NCBI RefSeq assembly: GCF_003688895.1
Contig: NZ_REFV01000003.1
Location: forward strand, 186,001 to 250,000
Direction of reading: 5' to 3'
DNA: 64,000 nt
Source: Dokdonia sinensis
Lineage (GTDB): Bacteria; Bacteroidota; Bacteroidia; Flavobacteriales; Flavobacteriaceae
Part shown: piece by piece, positions 1-9,905 of the stretch
How positions within the stretch are numbered: the first letter of the stretch is position 1
Layout: each line of letters begins with the position of its first letter
Program-made: the position numbers and the translations under genes
The notes under the pieces: generated by a model
Told to the model about the DNA's origin: nothing
What the model saw: the letters and a program-made list of their open reading frames with translations, nothing else
Database searches by the model: none

Positions 1-111
1 TTTCAAAGTTATCCTAGGTTTAAACTGCTTTACCCAATCTTTTGTTAAAAGAAAACGACAAACGTTAAAAGCCTGTTTGCCGTAAATATTGTTTGTGCTG
101 TTGCTGATTAT

Positions 112-125
112 GCTTTCGCGAAAGC
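112..125. repeat. Iterated palindrome GCTTTCGCGAAAGC, intergenic copy
   Basis: Exact 14-mer core, followed by GTA. It lies 24 nt beyond the stop codon of the minus-strand outer-membrane protein gene. No gene can be supported in positions 1-149. Confidence 0.9.
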
Positions 126-149
126 GTAAAAAAGTCCATTATACACGTG

Positions 150-2930
150 CTAGAAAAATCTAAAATTATCATCACCTACCTCACCCTTTTGTCCCAGGGT
201 ATTGAACTTGTAACTCAGACTAAACATAACGTACTGCTCAAGCACGGTACTTTGAATATCCTGAATAAAGTTTGCGCTTGCCGTACGACGTGCGTTAGTA
301 TTTTGATCTAACAGATCGTACACCTTCATTGTTGCAGTAAATTTATCTTTATAGAAACTGTAGGCCACCGTTGTGTTCCAAAACCAAGCGCTACGTTGAA
401 AACCTGCGGCGATGTTGGGGTTGTAGTTATAAGTGACGTCATTACGCCACTCCAAGTGATCTATCATATTAAAAGTTGTATTAATGGATACATCGTGAGA
501 TACAAATTCTTGATCTTCAAAAGCGGCGATGCCAAACTCATTTGTTGTAAGATTAAGGCGATACTCTGTCCTTAGGTTTCCTACGCTTTTCCAATCTAAC
601 GTTGTGTTTACAGCTGGACCTGCGGTGCGACGCTTACTTGCATACTGCACGTCGTTATTAAAGTTTACCGACCTGCTTAAATTCACATAGCCTCTTGCCC
701 CAAGGTCTAAGCTTCTAATGGAATCCAACTTAATTTTCTTATTATAGTTTGCACTTAAGTAGGTAGAGTAATTGCCATCTACATTTTCATAAGTAGTTCT
801 CCGTACTAAATCCTCTCCTATGACAGATCTAGTTACAACATCGTCTTCTGTAACATTAATATTACCATAAAAACCATAACCGGCTCCCTTCTGAAAATCA
901 TAATTTCTAAAACTTACATACCCGGTATATCTATTTGCCGGGGATAGGTTGGGGTTACCTTGTACTATATCGAGTGGATCTGTAACATCTATAAAGGGGT
1001 TAAGTTGTTGTACATCTGGCGGATCATTTGTCTTTGCAGCTCTTGCGTAGATAGACATTTTAGGAGAAAAACGATAATTTAGGTTTGTTGTAAACTCTAC
1101 AGCTTCAAAATCCTGTTCTATATCTAGTTCTGGCCTAAGGTTATCTGTATTTTCTAGAGTTCTAAACACATAACCCGAGCTAGCGCTTAAGGAAAGTTTG
1201 TCTGTTCTATAACTCAATCCTATTTCTGGAAAAGCTCTAATATTACGCCCTTCGAAATTAGTGCTCAATAATTCATTGAACTGATCGTACTGTTGCGTGG
1301 ACTCATTAAAATCAAAAGTGGACCTTCTTCTTTTTCTCAAGTCATTCCGGTATCCTAGGTCGAGATCTAAAAATAATTTTTTTGTAATAAGTGGCGCACG
1401 GTAAGAAAGATTCACATTAAATCCTGTAAGATCCGTCTCTCCGTCTGTAAATTGATCTCGCGTGATGGTTTCTGGATTGTCACCAAAAATTTGTGTCGTA
1501 CTCTGAACAAAATCTTCACTTTCCTGACGACTCAATTCGTTTTGAACTCTTGCTCTAATAAAAGCTCCCTTATCTCCCCACTTCTTAGTAATCGAGATAT
1601 TGTTCTCAAAATCATTACCCGTGTTTCTAGTAAGATTGCTATTTTCCGACTGGTTAATGAGATCGCCAGTTTCATTGAGAGACTCTTCATTGCGAGCAAA
1701 ACGTGACTCTCTATCTGCCCTATTAAAAGTGGGTCGGATGTTTACCAGAATAGTAGAATCTCTCTTTATATTGATATTTCCATTTACATTGTGACTGTCT
1801 GCATTTGTATCTGATCTAGATATGCTATTTGTAAAGAAGCGTCTATCTGGTAAGATGTTTTCTCTCTCTACGATGCGCTCGTCAAAGGAGTTTGCACCCG
1901 AATAAAAATAGTCCAGACTCGCATCTACATCTTCTGAATAATCATCTGCATAATTTGCCCCTATATTGCGACTATTTACTATTCCTTGACCACCGCCAAA
2001 GGATCTCCCATCTAAAGAAAAAGTTCCGTTACTGCTCACAGACATACTACTTATGTTAGTAAACATTTTTTGTATCTCTCCAAAACTAAATCCGGGGGAA
2101 TTGATATTATTCCCGCCCGCAAGCACACTTATGCGCCTGTCGTTATTAAACGAGTTTACAATACCCGCATATTCAAAACGATCATCAGTCCCCGCACCAC
2201 CAGCGACCCTACCAAAGAGCCCTTTATTTTTCTCCTCAGAAATCGTGAGATTTATCGTTTTACTGTCATCATCTCCTTCTTCACCCGTAAATGCTTCGTC
2301 ATCTGACTTGGTATCTACAACTTGTATTTTTTCTATAATCTCTTTTGTTAAGTTACGCGTAGCAATCGTCGGGTCATTACTAAAAAAGGGCTTCCCATTT
2401 ACTAATATCTTACTTACCTCTTTACCATTTACGAGAATTTTGCCATTTTCATCTACCTCGACTCCAGGTAATTCCTTGAGTAAATCCTCTACTGTTGCAT
2501 CTTTTTTGGTCTTAAAAGAGCTCACATTAAATTCTAAAGTATCCTTCTTTACCGTGATGGGAGCTCTGCTTTTGAGCACAATCTCGCCTAAAGTAGCTGC
2601 AGAGATTTCTAAAGAGATATCGCCCAGTTTAATTGCTCCTTGCGATAGATCTACTTCCTTAGCATAATTTTTATAGCCCAAAAATGAGACGTTTACACGC
2701 GCTCTTTTCTCCTGACTCCTGCCTTCAAGCCTAAAAACTCCCTCTTGGTCTGTGATAGTATAGGTGACAAGCGTACTGTCTTTTACCGTTTCTAAAAAAA
2801 CAGTGGCTGCCTCGAGGGTTTGATTGGTCTCTTTGTCCTTAAGTGTTCCTGTGATGGAGAATGATTGCGCTTTCGCGAAAGCGGAAAAAAGAAATATTCC
2901 CGCAAGAAGTAGTAAACGTACTGATTGCAT
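150..2930 (-). CDS. TonB-receptor-like outer-membrane beta-barrel protein with carboxypeptidase-regulatory N-domain
   Basis: About 926 residues. The chosen start, MQSVRLLLLAG, gives a clean signal peptide; an upstream in-frame Met at 2966 would add 12 residues before it. The signal peptide ends in SAFAKAQ. A carboxypeptidase-D-regulatory-like beta-sandwich follows (about residues 25-110, starting ITGTLKDKETNQ), then a plug-like segment (LKELPGVEVDENGKILVNGK) and a long barrel rich in aromatic and Asn residues ending in FRFF. This matches the Bacteroidetes family of outer-membrane barrels related to TonB-dependent receptors (OMP_b-brl type). The substrate is unknown. No SusD partner is adjacent, so a SusCD glycan system is not indicated. 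Confidence 0.88.
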   Translation of the reverse strand: MQSVRLLLLAGIFLFSAFAKAQSFSITGTLKDKETNQTLEAATVFLETVKDSTLVTYTITDQEGVFRLEGRSQEKRARVNVSFLGYKNYAKEVDLSQGAIKLGDISLEISAATLGEIVLKSRAPITVKKDTLEFNVSSFKTKKDATVEDLLKELPGVEVDENGKILVNGKEVSKILVNGKPFFSNDPTIATRNLTKEIIEKIQVVDTKSDDEAFTGEEGDDDSKTINLTISEEKNKGLFGRVAGGAGTDDRFEYAGIVNSFNNDRRISVLAGGNNINSPGFSFGEIQKMFTNISSMSVSSNGTFSLDGRSFGGGQGIVNSRNIGANYADDYSEDVDASLDYFYSGANSFDERIVERENILPDRRFFTNSISRSDTNADSHNVNGNINIKRDSTILVNIRPTFNRADRESRFARNEESLNETGDLINQSENSNLTRNTGNDFENNISITKKWGDKGAFIRARVQNELSRQESEDFVQSTTQIFGDNPETITRDQFTDGETDLTGFNVNLSYRAPLITKKLFLDLDLGYRNDLRKRRRSTFDFNESTQQYDQFNELLSTNFEGRNIRAFPEIGLSYRTDKLSLSASSGYVFRTLENTDNLRPELDIEQDFEAVEFTTNLNYRFSPKMSIYARAAKTNDPPDVQQLNPFIDVTDPLDIVQGNPNLSPANRYTGYVSFRNYDFQKGAGYGFYGNINVTEDDVVTRSVIGEDLVRRTTYENVDGNYSTYLSANYNKKIKLDSIRSLDLGARGYVNLSRSVNFNNDVQYASKRRTAGPAVNTTLDWKSVGNLRTEYRLNLTTNEFGIAAFEDQEFVSHDVSINTTFNMIDHLEWRNDVTYNYNPNIAAGFQRSAWFWNTTVAYSFYKDKFTATMKVYDLLDQNTNARRTASANFIQDIQSTVLEQYVMFSLSYKFNTLGQKGEVGDDNFRFF
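2868..2883. repeat. Iterated palindrome CGCTTTCGCGAAAGCG inside a signal peptide
   Basis: Exact 16-mer inside the outer-membrane protein gene. On the minus strand it is read as AFAKA at the end of the signal peptide, so it supplies an AxA-type cleavage motif. Confidence 0.92.
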
Positions 2931-3123
2931 AATGTGATGATTGATGAATGAACGTAAAAATGCCAAATCTCAAGGCTTTAAAGGGAGGAATACCGTAAGA
3001 TTAAGAAACCTTTAACAAAAACGCAAATATTCAAAATATAGTGTTCCTTAATATTCACATTTCATTGGGACGCCCCGAATGGAGAAAGTCGTAATTTTAA
3101 ATTGAAATCAAATACCAACCGAA

Positions 3124-3243
3124 ATGAATAAATTTATAAAAGCGCTTATTGCGGGTTACGGCGCAAAAAAATTAGGCGGCGGCTGTATAAGCACCATTAT
3201 TATTTTCTTAATTATCTGGTGGTTACTCGGGCTGTTTGGGTAG
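3124..3243 (+). CDS. Small single-span membrane protein, 39 residues
   Basis: ATG to TAG gives a 39-residue protein: a short basic amphipathic N-part (MNKFIKALIAGYGAKKL), a GGGC turn, then one strongly hydrophobic segment (STIIIFLIIWWLLGLF). The composition is that of a real small membrane protein rather than a chance ORF. A heptamer tandem repeat begins at its stop codon and an intrinsic terminator lies about 80 nt further on. Function is unknown. The neighbouring minus-strand genes are not co-transcribed with it. Confidence 0.6.
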   Translation: MNKFIKALIAGYGAKKLGGGCISTIIIFLIIWWLLGLFG

Positions 3244-3312
3244 CTGGAAGCTGGAAGCTGGAAGCTGGAAGCTGGAAGCTGGAAGCTGGAAGCTGGAAGC
3301 TGGAAGCTGGAA
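3243..3312. repeat. Tandem repeat: ten perfect GCTGGAA heptamers
   Basis: Ten head-to-tail copies of GCTGGAA with no mismatch, followed by a partial GCT. The array starts on the last base of the small membrane protein's stop codon and ends before the terminator hairpin. A perfect array suggests slippage and copy-number variation between strains. Confidence 0.97.
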
Positions 3313-3324
3313 GCTTAATATTAA

Positions 3325-3353
3325 AAAATCCTCTCAAAATTTGAGAGGATTTT
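3325..3353. terminator. Bidirectional intrinsic terminator
   Basis: Perfect inverted repeat of AAAATCCTCTCAAA around one central base, with A- and T-rich flanks. It lies between the plus-strand small membrane gene and the minus-strand der gene, so it can serve both. Confidence 0.85.
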
Positions 3354-3387
3354 ACATTTTAATACGTTACACTTCGATTACTTTAGG

Positions 3388-4692
3388 TTACTTCTTTCTA
3401 AAATAAATTGAAATAGGAACTCCTGAAAAATCGTAGGCTTCACGCAACTTATTTTCTAGAAAACGACGATAGCCATCCTTGAGATACTGTGGTAAATTAC
3501 AGAACAAAGCAAACTGTGGCTGCGGTGTAGGTAACTGCATACAGTATTTAATTTTTACGTACTTACCTTTATACGCTGGTGGCGGGAATGCCTCGACTAG
3601 CGGTAGGAAAAATTCGTTAAGCTCACTTGTTTTAATACGACGTGTTTTGTTCTCATATACTTGAACGGCTGTCTCTATAGCTTTAAAAATACGCTGCTTT
3701 TCCAGAACTGAGATAAAAACAATAGGTACATCTGTAAAAGGCTCTATCTGCTGTTTGATATGCTTTTCAAATTGCTTCATTGTTTTAGTATCCTTCTCAA
3801 CAAGGTCCCACTTATTTACCAGAATCACAATCCCTTTACGGTTGCGCTGGGCGAGCCAGAAGATATTTTGCACCTGCCCATCAAAACCTCTTGTAGCATC
3901 TACTACAAGTAAACAGACATCTGCATGTTCGATTGCTCTTACAGAGCGCATTACAGAATAAAACTCGAGATCCTCCTTAACCTTAGCCTTACGACGAATT
4001 CCAGCCGTATCCATAAGGTTAAATTCAAAACCAAAGCGATTGTATTTTGTATCTATGGAGTCTCTCGTTGTTCCCGCAATATCTGTTACAATGTAGCGCT
4101 CCTCTCCAATCAATGCATTGATAAAAGATGATTTCCCAGCATTAGGCCTACCCACAACTGCAAATCGAGGCAGCTCTGACTCCTCTACTTCTTCTTTTTC
4201 TGGTAGCGCTTCTACAACCGCATCTAGCAAGTCTCCTGTTCCGCTACCATTAGTTGCGGCAATGGTGTAGAAATCTCCTAATCCTAGATTATAAAACTCT
4301 ACTGCATCTGCAGCACGTTTGTTATTATCTACCTTATTTACAGCTAGAAATACAGGCTTTTTTTGACGGCGAAGCAAGTTTGCAACTTCCTCATCCATTC
4401 CAGTAATTCCGTGTTCTACATCTACCATAAAAATGATAGCATCTGCCTCACCTATAGCCAGTTCTACCTGTTTATCTATTTCTGCCTCAAAGACGTCGTC
4501 GCTTCCTATAACGTATCCTCCAGTATCAATTACAGTAAACTCACGACCGTTCCAGTCTGTTTTTCCATAGTGACGGTCTCGTGTGACACCGCTTACAGCA
4601 TCTACAATCGCCTCACGACGTTGTACTAACCGATTAAAAAATGTGGATTTCCCTACATTGGGACGACCTACAATTGCAACTATGGTACTCAT
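3388..4692 (-). CDS. der: Ribosome biogenesis GTPase Der (EngA)
   Basis: 434 residues, normal for the family. Der is a double-GTPase that acts in 50S ribosomal subunit maturation. Two tandem G domains are visible. The first starts at GRPNVGKS (about residues 9-16) with DTGG and NKVD. The second has [14 protein letters not shown] and NKWD. A C-terminal KH-like domain follows and ends in YFRKK. An in-frame upstream Met would add 26 residues; it was rejected because MSTIVAIVG is the usual Der N-terminus and a TATCTTTG promoter box lies between the two candidate starts. The gene appears monocistronic. Confidence 0.97.
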   Translation of the reverse strand: MSTIVAIVGRPNVGKSTFFNRLVQRREAIVDAVSGVTRDRHYGKTDWNGREFTVIDTGGYVIGSDDVFEAEIDKQVELAIGEADAIIFMVDVEHGITGMDEEVANLLRRQKKPVFLAVNKVDNNKRAADAVEFYNLGLGDFYTIAATNGSGTGDLLDAVVEALPEKEEVEESELPRFAVVGRPNAGKSSFINALIGEERYIVTDIAGTTRDSIDTKYNRFGFEFNLMDTAGIRRKAKVKEDLEFYSVMRSVRAIEHADVCLLVVDATRGFDGQVQNIFWLAQRNRKGIVILVNKWDLVEKDTKTMKQFEKHIKQQIEPFTDVPIVFISVLEKQRIFKAIETAVQVYENKTRRIKTSELNEFFLPLVEAFPPPAYKGKYVKIKYCMQLPTPQPQFALFCNLPQYLKDGYRRFLENKLREAYDFSGVPISIYFRKK

Positions 4693-4715
4693 TATGACTA
4701 ATTTTTTATAGTTTG

Positions 4716-4723
4716 CAAAGATA
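4716..4723 (-). promoter_or_regulatory. -7 box TATCTTTG of der
   Basis: Minus-strand match to the Bacteroidetes TAnnTTTG element, 23 nt upstream of the der ATG. A TTG that may serve as the -33 element lies 16 bp further upstream (4740-4742). Confidence 0.6.
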
Positions 4724-4847
4724 CGTTTAAATGTATGAGCAACGCGTATTCTGGATGTAAATGGAAGCAACGATTAACTGCTAATGATTTAATAAAATAT
4801 TCTGTGAGGAAAGAGCAGGTTGTACTTTTATATTTCTAAGAATTTAT

Positions 4848-5474
4848 ATGAACATCTTTATTATTGTTTTCCTCATAGGATTATTAGGTGCTGTTCTCGC
4901 ATCCCTTCCTCCTAGCGCTACTAATCTGGCAGTGGTTAAGTACACCTCAAAAAAAACACTATCAAAAGCGCTTCAGTTAGGATACGGTGCCGCACTAGGC
5001 GAGGTAGTCGTTTCTGGACTAGCTATGGTTTTTGGAATTTTTGCCCAGCGCATTTTTAGAGAACATCTATGGATTCAGATATCATTTATCGTTTTGATGG
5101 GACTTGCTGGAATCTATTTCTTAAGAAAAAAAGAGAAAGAAGCATCTAACAATGAAGATTCAAGTCTACCTACGCGATTTATAAGCGGTTTATTATTGGG
5201 TGCACTTAATATCCCAATGTTTATTTACTGGACAGCAGTATTTTCAGTTAGTTCTAAATATGTGATCCTAAACGAAAACGCTCCTATTAAACTAATCGTT
5301 CTCTTCCTGAGTGGCGTCTTTTTAGGGAAGTACTTGATCCTTTTTCTTTATGGAAAGTTGAGTAATTATATGACAGAGAACTTCGCTAGTTTTAAGGGTA
5401 AACTAAACACCATTATAGGCGTTGTGCTCATTCTCGCTTCCATTGGACAGGCCATTAAATTGGTGATCGATTAG
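4848..5474 (+). CDS. LysE/RhtB-family exporter, copy 1
   Basis: 208 residues with about six hydrophobic segments and the family signature region near the N-terminus (LPPSATNLAVVKYT, then GYGAALGEVVVSG). LysE-type proteins export amino acids or related small molecules across the inner membrane; the substrate here cannot be read from sequence. A second paralogue follows 46 nt downstream in the same orientation, with parallel motifs (SATNLAVVK versus GASNLAVVK; YGAALGE versus YGAATGE), so the pair is a tandem duplication and probably one transcript. Confidence 0.85.
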   Translation: MNIFIIVFLIGLLGAVLASLPPSATNLAVVKYTSKKTLSKALQLGYGAALGEVVVSGLAMVFGIFAQRIFREHLWIQISFIVLMGLAGIYFLRKKEKEASNNEDSSLPTRFISGLLLGALNIPMFIYWTAVFSVSSKYVILNENAPIKLIVLFLSGVFLGKYLILFLYGKLSNYMTENFASFKGKLNTIIGVVLILASIGQAIKLVID

Positions 5475-5490
5475 TGAGGTAAAAATGTAA

Positions 5491-5504
5491 GCTTTTGCAA
5501 AAGC
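5491..5504. repeat. Variant iterated palindrome GCTTTTGCAAAAGC
   Basis: Perfect palindrome differing from the main family by two symmetric transitions, C to T on the left arm and G to A on the right. It lies 16 nt after the stop of the first LysE-type gene. Confidence 0.7.
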
Positions 5505-5520
5505 AAACTACTAACTCGCT

Positions 5521-6132
5521 ATGATTTTTTCCTTATTCATAGCTGTTTTTGCAACATTTATTGGGGCGCTTCCTCCAGGAGCTTCCAACCTAGCTGTTGT
5601 AAAAACCACAGCAGAAGAATCCATACAGGAATCTCTAAAAATCACTTACGGTGCTGCGACTGGGGAAGTGCTTGTAGCCATTATCGCATTGTCTTTCGGA
5701 ATGATGGTACAATCATTTTACGATAAAAATTTATGGTTACAAATAAGTTTTAGCGCGGTGATGGGGGCATTCGGATTGTATTTTATATTTAAAAAACAAC
5801 GCAAAGAGACAAAGACAAAACCTAACAAAAAAAAATTTTTGCGCGGCTTCATTTTTGGCGCTATCAATCCGCCGGTATTAATTTATTGGATGGTGCTCTT
5901 TTCTATCTCGAGTAGTTATTCTAGCATTCACGAAGGCTCTCCGTGGTTCATACTGCTCTTCTTTTTTACTGGAGTATTCCTGGGAAAGACAGTAGCCCTT
6001 TATGGATATGCCTTATTGAGCAGGTTTATAATTCAAAAAAATGGTCATTTTAAGTCAATGCTCAATAATATTATTGGTATTGTGCTTGTCATTCTTGCCC
6101 TTTTACAAGGTTCAAAACTACTCTTCTTTTAA
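5521..6132 (+). CDS. LysE/RhtB-family exporter, copy 2
   Basis: 203 residues, paralogue of the preceding gene with the same membrane topology and signature (LPPGASNLAVVKTT, YGAATGEVLVA). Divergence between the copies is substantial, so the duplication is not recent and the substrates may differ. The last 15 nt overlap the convergent serine hydrolase gene, leaving no room for a terminator between them. Confidence 0.84.
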   Translation: MIFSLFIAVFATFIGALPPGASNLAVVKTTAEESIQESLKITYGAATGEVLVAIIALSFGMMVQSFYDKNLWLQISFSAVMGAFGLYFIFKKQRKETKTKPNKKKFLRGFIFGAINPPVLIYWMVLFSISSSYSSIHEGSPWFILLFFFTGVFLGKTVALYGYALLSRFIIQKNGHFKSMLNNIIGIVLVILALLQGSKLLFF

Positions 6133-7227
6133 CAATCGCATTAAATTAAAGCACAACTGATCTACTTTCCCGCTTTCTGGACTCAAACCAGAGATGTTAG
6201 ACAAGAGTGCTATGGCTACTCTAGTGTCAACATCCATTGCAAGTGAGGATGTAAATCCTCCTGTCGCCCCATTGTGCCAGTAGAATTTTTGTCCGCTCTG
6301 AGCCTTTATAATATGCCATCCTAGTGCGATATCCATATTATTGTTTATGGTATGAGTACGTTTTCGCGAAAGCGCAAGAGCATCATTCCCACCAGCAAAA
6401 TGCGCTTTAACAAACAAAGACAGATCCTCAGTAGTCGATATAATTGCTCCAGCAGGAGCCATAGCATCCATATCCCAAAAGGAAACGGATTGTCCATCCT
6501 TATCGAGACCACTCACCAGAAATTGTTCCACATTTACATTACCAAACGTGGATTGCTTCATTCCAAATACTTTAAATATCTTTTCGGAAATCAGTTTTTT
6601 GTATGGAGTATCATAAACTTGGGCTAGTGTTTGTCCTAACAATCCAGCGCCTAGATTAGAATACCCATATGTTGTACCTGATTTATTCTCTAGCTCTAAT
6701 TGATCTGCTAGATATGAGTCAAGAGAAGCTTTATCATAAATCTTATAAGGATTGTTCACCTCAAAACCTTGTGCGTTAAAAATATTAGAAGGGAGACGCG
6801 GTAATCCTGAAGTGTGATTTGCCAGTTGCTCAAAGCTGATTTCTATATTGCCCGAGAACGGAGCGTTGTAATGATTAGTTATAGATTCTTTGAGACTTAC
6901 TCTACCTTCTGTAATCGCCTGAGCGAGCAAGGTAGAAGTAAACACTTTGGTCACAGACCCTATTTCATACGCATAGGGTTTGTGAGCGATGACGCTTAGC
7001 GTATCATTATCTCTTTTTACATCCACAAAAGTTTCTTGGCCTTCGTTCAAGAATGCAAATGAGATCTGCGTATTATTTGGAAATCTCTTTGTCTGTTCAT
7101 AAACCTTTAAACTTATCGCCTCAGATGGGAATTGAGTTGTATCAAAACCGTTAACAGCCTCGCTGGTTTGTGCCTGACAAGAAAACAAGGTAAAAGCACT
7201 TAAGATTAATGTATAAACTATTTTCAT
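6118..7227 (-). CDS. Serine hydrolase / beta-lactamase-related lipoprotein (class C-like fold)
   Basis: 369 residues. The N-terminus is a lipoprotein signal with a lipobox ending at Cys17 (TLFSC). The penicillin-binding-protein-like catalytic motifs are all present: SVTK at 91-94 (nucleophile Ser91, Lys94), YSN at 189-191, and HNG at 318-320 in place of KTG. This set is typical of the AmpC-like / Pfam beta-lactamase family, which includes peptidases and esterases, so true beta-lactam resistance should not be assumed. It is probably anchored facing the periplasm. The 3' end overlaps the LysE-type gene. Confidence 0.88.
   Translation of the reverse strand: MKIVYTLILSAFTLFSCQAQTSEAVNGFDTTQFPSEAISLKVYEQTKRFPNNTQISFAFLNEGQETFVDVKRDNDTLSVIAHKPYAYEIGSVTKVFTSTLLAQAITEGRVSLKESITNHYNAPFSGNIEISFEQLANHTSGLPRLPSNIFNAQGFEVNNPYKIYDKASLDSYLADQLELENKSGTTYGYSNLGAGLLGQTLAQVYDTPYKKLISEKIFKVFGMKQSTFGNVNVEQFLVSGLDKDGQSVSFWDMDAMAPAGAIISTTEDLSLFVKAHFAGGNDALALSRKRTHTINNNMDIALGWHIIKAQSGQKFYWHNGATGGFTSSLAMDVDTRVAIALLSNISGLSPESGKVDQLCFNLMRLLKEE
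6359..6374. repeat. Iterated palindrome, one mismatch, coding copy
   Basis: CGTTTTCGCGAAAGCG inside the serine hydrolase gene, read as LSRKR on the minus strand (third possible reading frame of the repeat). Confidence 0.75.
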
Positions 7228-7269
7228 TTCTGGAAGTTTGACACTATAAGTCCAGATAATTTTAAAATG

Positions 7270-8064
7270 TTACAGTAACTCCATTCTTACCACATACCCT
7301 TCCCAGCTCCTCACATTAAAAACAGTATCATCTTCAAAGATTAAATACTGTCCTTTAATTCCTTTAAGCGTTCCGTCGTAGGCGGGAGTTTTGTCCAGAT
7401 TTAGCGTTTTTAATTTTTCTGGATATCGCTCTACTGGAAAATGTATATGCGTTTCTTCGTTTGTATCTATATAATATTGCTGCGCTTCTTCAGGGATGTA
7501 TTTTTTGAGCGCATCGCGGTGCTCGGCCAGGTTTACATCTTCAATCTCGTTTTTAAGCATTTTGCGCCAGTTGGTTTTATCTGCCACGTGCTCTTTGAGT
7601 GCTAATTCCGTAATTCCTGCGAGGTAACGGTTGGGCACCTCGACAATCTCGATGGCCTCGTGAGCCCCTTGGTCTATCCATCTTGTAGGCACTTGCGTCT
7701 TGCGCGTCACACCTACTTTTATATTACTAGAATTTGCTAGATATACAATATGGGGTTGCAATTGCACTTTTTTCTCATATTCCAGATCGCGTTCCTCTTC
7801 ATCCAGATGTGCTTTAGACAATTCTGGTTTCATAATCCAATCTGCAGCTTGGGGAACTTTGTAAAAATCGTCATAGCAATACCCCTGGCGGAAAATCTTC
7901 TTATTTTCTCCACAAGCGAGGCATTCATACTTTACAAACTCAATATGTATGCGTTTACCTATGATTTGATTCATCTGGATAAAATCGCCATCCATAATCA
8001 AATAATAATTGATAGGGTCTGTAAATTCGGTTTGCATTTTTCTGAGGACACCTTGATACTGCAT
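7270..8064 (-). CDS. DUF2797 family protein
   Basis: 264 residues. It contains a cysteine cluster (C48, C51 in CLACG, C63 in GYCYDD) likely to bind a metal, followed by a segment reading VYLANSSNIKVGVTR that resembles the start of GIY-YIG-type folds. These features and the length match DUF2797 proteins, whose function is not established. No signal peptide, so cytoplasmic. It is divergent from the GH3-like gene across a 120-bp spacer that holds one palindrome copy. Confidence 0.75.
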   Translation of the reverse strand: MQYQGVLRKMQTEFTDPINYYLIMDGDFIQMNQIIGKRIHIEFVKYECLACGENKKIFRQGYCYDDFYKVPQAADWIMKPELSKAHLDEEERDLEYEKKVQLQPHIVYLANSSNIKVGVTRKTQVPTRWIDQGAHEAIEIVEVPNRYLAGITELALKEHVADKTNWRKMLKNEIEDVNLAEHRDALKKYIPEEAQQYYIDTNEETHIHFPVERYPEKLKTLNLDKTPAYDGTLKGIKGQYLIFEDDTVFNVRSWEGYVVRMELL

Positions 8065-8130
8065 TTGTAATTTTAGATTTTATGATGCGGGGAAAATGGT
8101 TAATTTAGCTTTTTATAAGTGTTTTTTTTT

Positions 8131-8144
8131 GCTTTCGCGAAAGC
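8131..8144. repeat. Iterated palindrome between divergent genes
   Basis: Exact core, followed by GTAATA. It is one of only two intergenic copies not placed just downstream of a stop codon; here it sits in the shared upstream region of two divergent genes. Confidence 0.9.
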
Positions 8145-8184
8145 GTAATAAACACCCATATATTTTAGTAAAGATACCGACTTT

Positions 8185-9699
8185 ATGCCTATACCTCTTG
8201 TACATTCTATTGCTTCTTGGTTTCTAAAAAAACGCGTCCACCAGATGGAGCTTTTTATGAAATACCCTGGCGAAGTACAGCAGGAGTTGCTTGAACGGCT
8301 CCTAGCAAAGGCAAAGGATACAGAGATAGGAAAAAGACACGGTTTTAACTCCATCACAAACTACGCAACTTTTGCCGAAAGGGTGCCTCTTACAGATTAT
8401 ACAGAAACGCAAGAACACATAGAACGCAGCCGTCGTGGAGAAAATAATATCCTCTGGCCCACACCCATAAAATGGTTTGCGCAAAGTAGCGGTACGACGA
8501 GCGCAAGAAGCAAGTATATTCCTGTAAGCCCAGAGTCGCTGGAGGACTGCCATTATGCTGCTAGTAAGGATTTACTCTGTATGTACCTTAATAATAATCC
8601 TGACTCTCAGTTATTTTCGGGAAAGGGACTTAGACTGGGCGGTAGCAAGAAACTCTATGAAGATAAGGGTACCGTTTATGGAGACCTCTCTGCTATATTA
8701 ATAGATAATATGCCATTTTGGGCAGAGTTTAGCAGCACCCCTAATAATGATGTATCTCTTTTAAGTGATTGGGAGATAAAAATGCAAGCAATTGTAGATG
8801 AGACTATACAACAAAAGGTGACTAGTCTTGCCGGAGTCCCTTCGTGGATGCTAGTACTCCTAAATAATGTACTGGAAACAACTGGCAAAGAGAACTTATT
8901 TGAGGTATGGCCACATCTGGAGGTATACTTTCACGGAGGTGTAAATTTTGCTCCATATGTAGACCAATACAAAAAGATTTTGCCTAAGAATGATTTCAAG
9001 TATTATGAAATCTACAACGCCTCGGAGGGATTTTTTGCCATTCAAGACCTCAATCACAGCAAGGAACTCCTCCTAATGCTAGATTACGGAATTTTTTATG
9101 AATTTATTCCGATGGATACTTATGGAACTTCAGAAGAAAAAATTATTCCGCTATCTGAGGTTGAGTTACATCAGAATTATGCCATAGTCATTACCACAAA
9201 TGCAGGATTATGGCGCTACAAAATAGGAGACACGGTACGCTTTACGAGCATATCACCTTATCGCATTAAGGTGAGTGGCAGGACGAAGCATCACATTAAT
9301 GTTTTTGGCGAGGAGCTCATTATTGAAAATGCAGAGGATGCGCTGCGCAAAGCCTCACAATTAACCAAGTGTGAAATAAAAGATTACACCGCCGCTCCAA
9401 TCTTTATGGAAGGAAAAGAAAAAGGCGCTCACGAGTGGATCATTGAGTTTAAAAATCCACCTGGTGATCTAAAGGTTTTTAACCATCATCTGGACATTGC
9501 CTTACAACAAGTAAATAGTGATTACGAAGCAAAGCGATTTAATAATACTACCCTAAACGCTCCAAAAATACACGCGGCTCGACCAGGTTTATTTTATGAC
9601 TGGCTCAAGGCCAAAGATAAATTAGGTGGACAACATAAGGTACCGCGCTTATCAAACAGCCGGGCCCTCCTTGAAGAATTATTGCATATAAATAGCTAA
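8185..9699 (+). CDS. GH3-like acyl-adenylating protein (GH3 auxin-responsive promoter family)
   Basis: 504 residues. It belongs to the GH3 branch of the ANL adenylating superfamily. The visible ATP-binding motifs are SSGTTS at 101-106, YNASEG at 277-282 and WRYKIGD at 343-349. In plants GH3 enzymes conjugate amino acids to hormones. Bacterial members are common in Bacteroidetes but their substrates are unknown, so acyl-amino-acid ligase is family inference only. No signal peptide. It seems to be transcribed alone. Confidence 0.88.
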   Translation: MPIPLVHSIASWFLKKRVHQMELFMKYPGEVQQELLERLLAKAKDTEIGKRHGFNSITNYATFAERVPLTDYTETQEHIERSRRGENNILWPTPIKWFAQSSGTTSARSKYIPVSPESLEDCHYAASKDLLCMYLNNNPDSQLFSGKGLRLGGSKKLYEDKGTVYGDLSAILIDNMPFWAEFSSTPNNDVSLLSDWEIKMQAIVDETIQQKVTSLAGVPSWMLVLLNNVLETTGKENLFEVWPHLEVYFHGGVNFAPYVDQYKKILPKNDFKYYEIYNASEGFFAIQDLNHSKELLLMLDYGIFYEFIPMDTYGTSEEKIIPLSEVELHQNYAIVITTNAGLWRYKIGDTVRFTSISPYRIKVSGRTKHHINVFGEELIIENAEDALRKASQLTKCEIKDYTAAPIFMEGKEKGAHEWIIEFKNPPGDLKVFNHHLDIALQQVNSDYEAKRFNNTTLNAPKIHAARPGLFYDWLKAKDKLGGQHKVPRLSNSRALLEELLHINS

Positions 9700-9905
9700 T
9701 ACTCTGATAATAAATCAAAAAGAGCTTTTTTATGCAAAATACACACTAACCCCACATTTGTTGTAAGAATAGGCGTATTTGTGTTGTTGAACGACTATAC
9801 ACATCATCTTATCTAAAAGTTGCCCAAAAGTTTCAGCCTTAACAAATTGAAATATAATTTAGTACCCTAATGGTACCCCAATATCATAAGATTATAGATT
9901 CTAAA

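Noticed and set aside
1-149. Partial gene at the left edge
   Set aside because: All frames hit stops within about 25 codons.
3243-3312. CRISPR-like array
   Set aside because: Units are contiguous heptamers with no spacers and no cas genes nearby.
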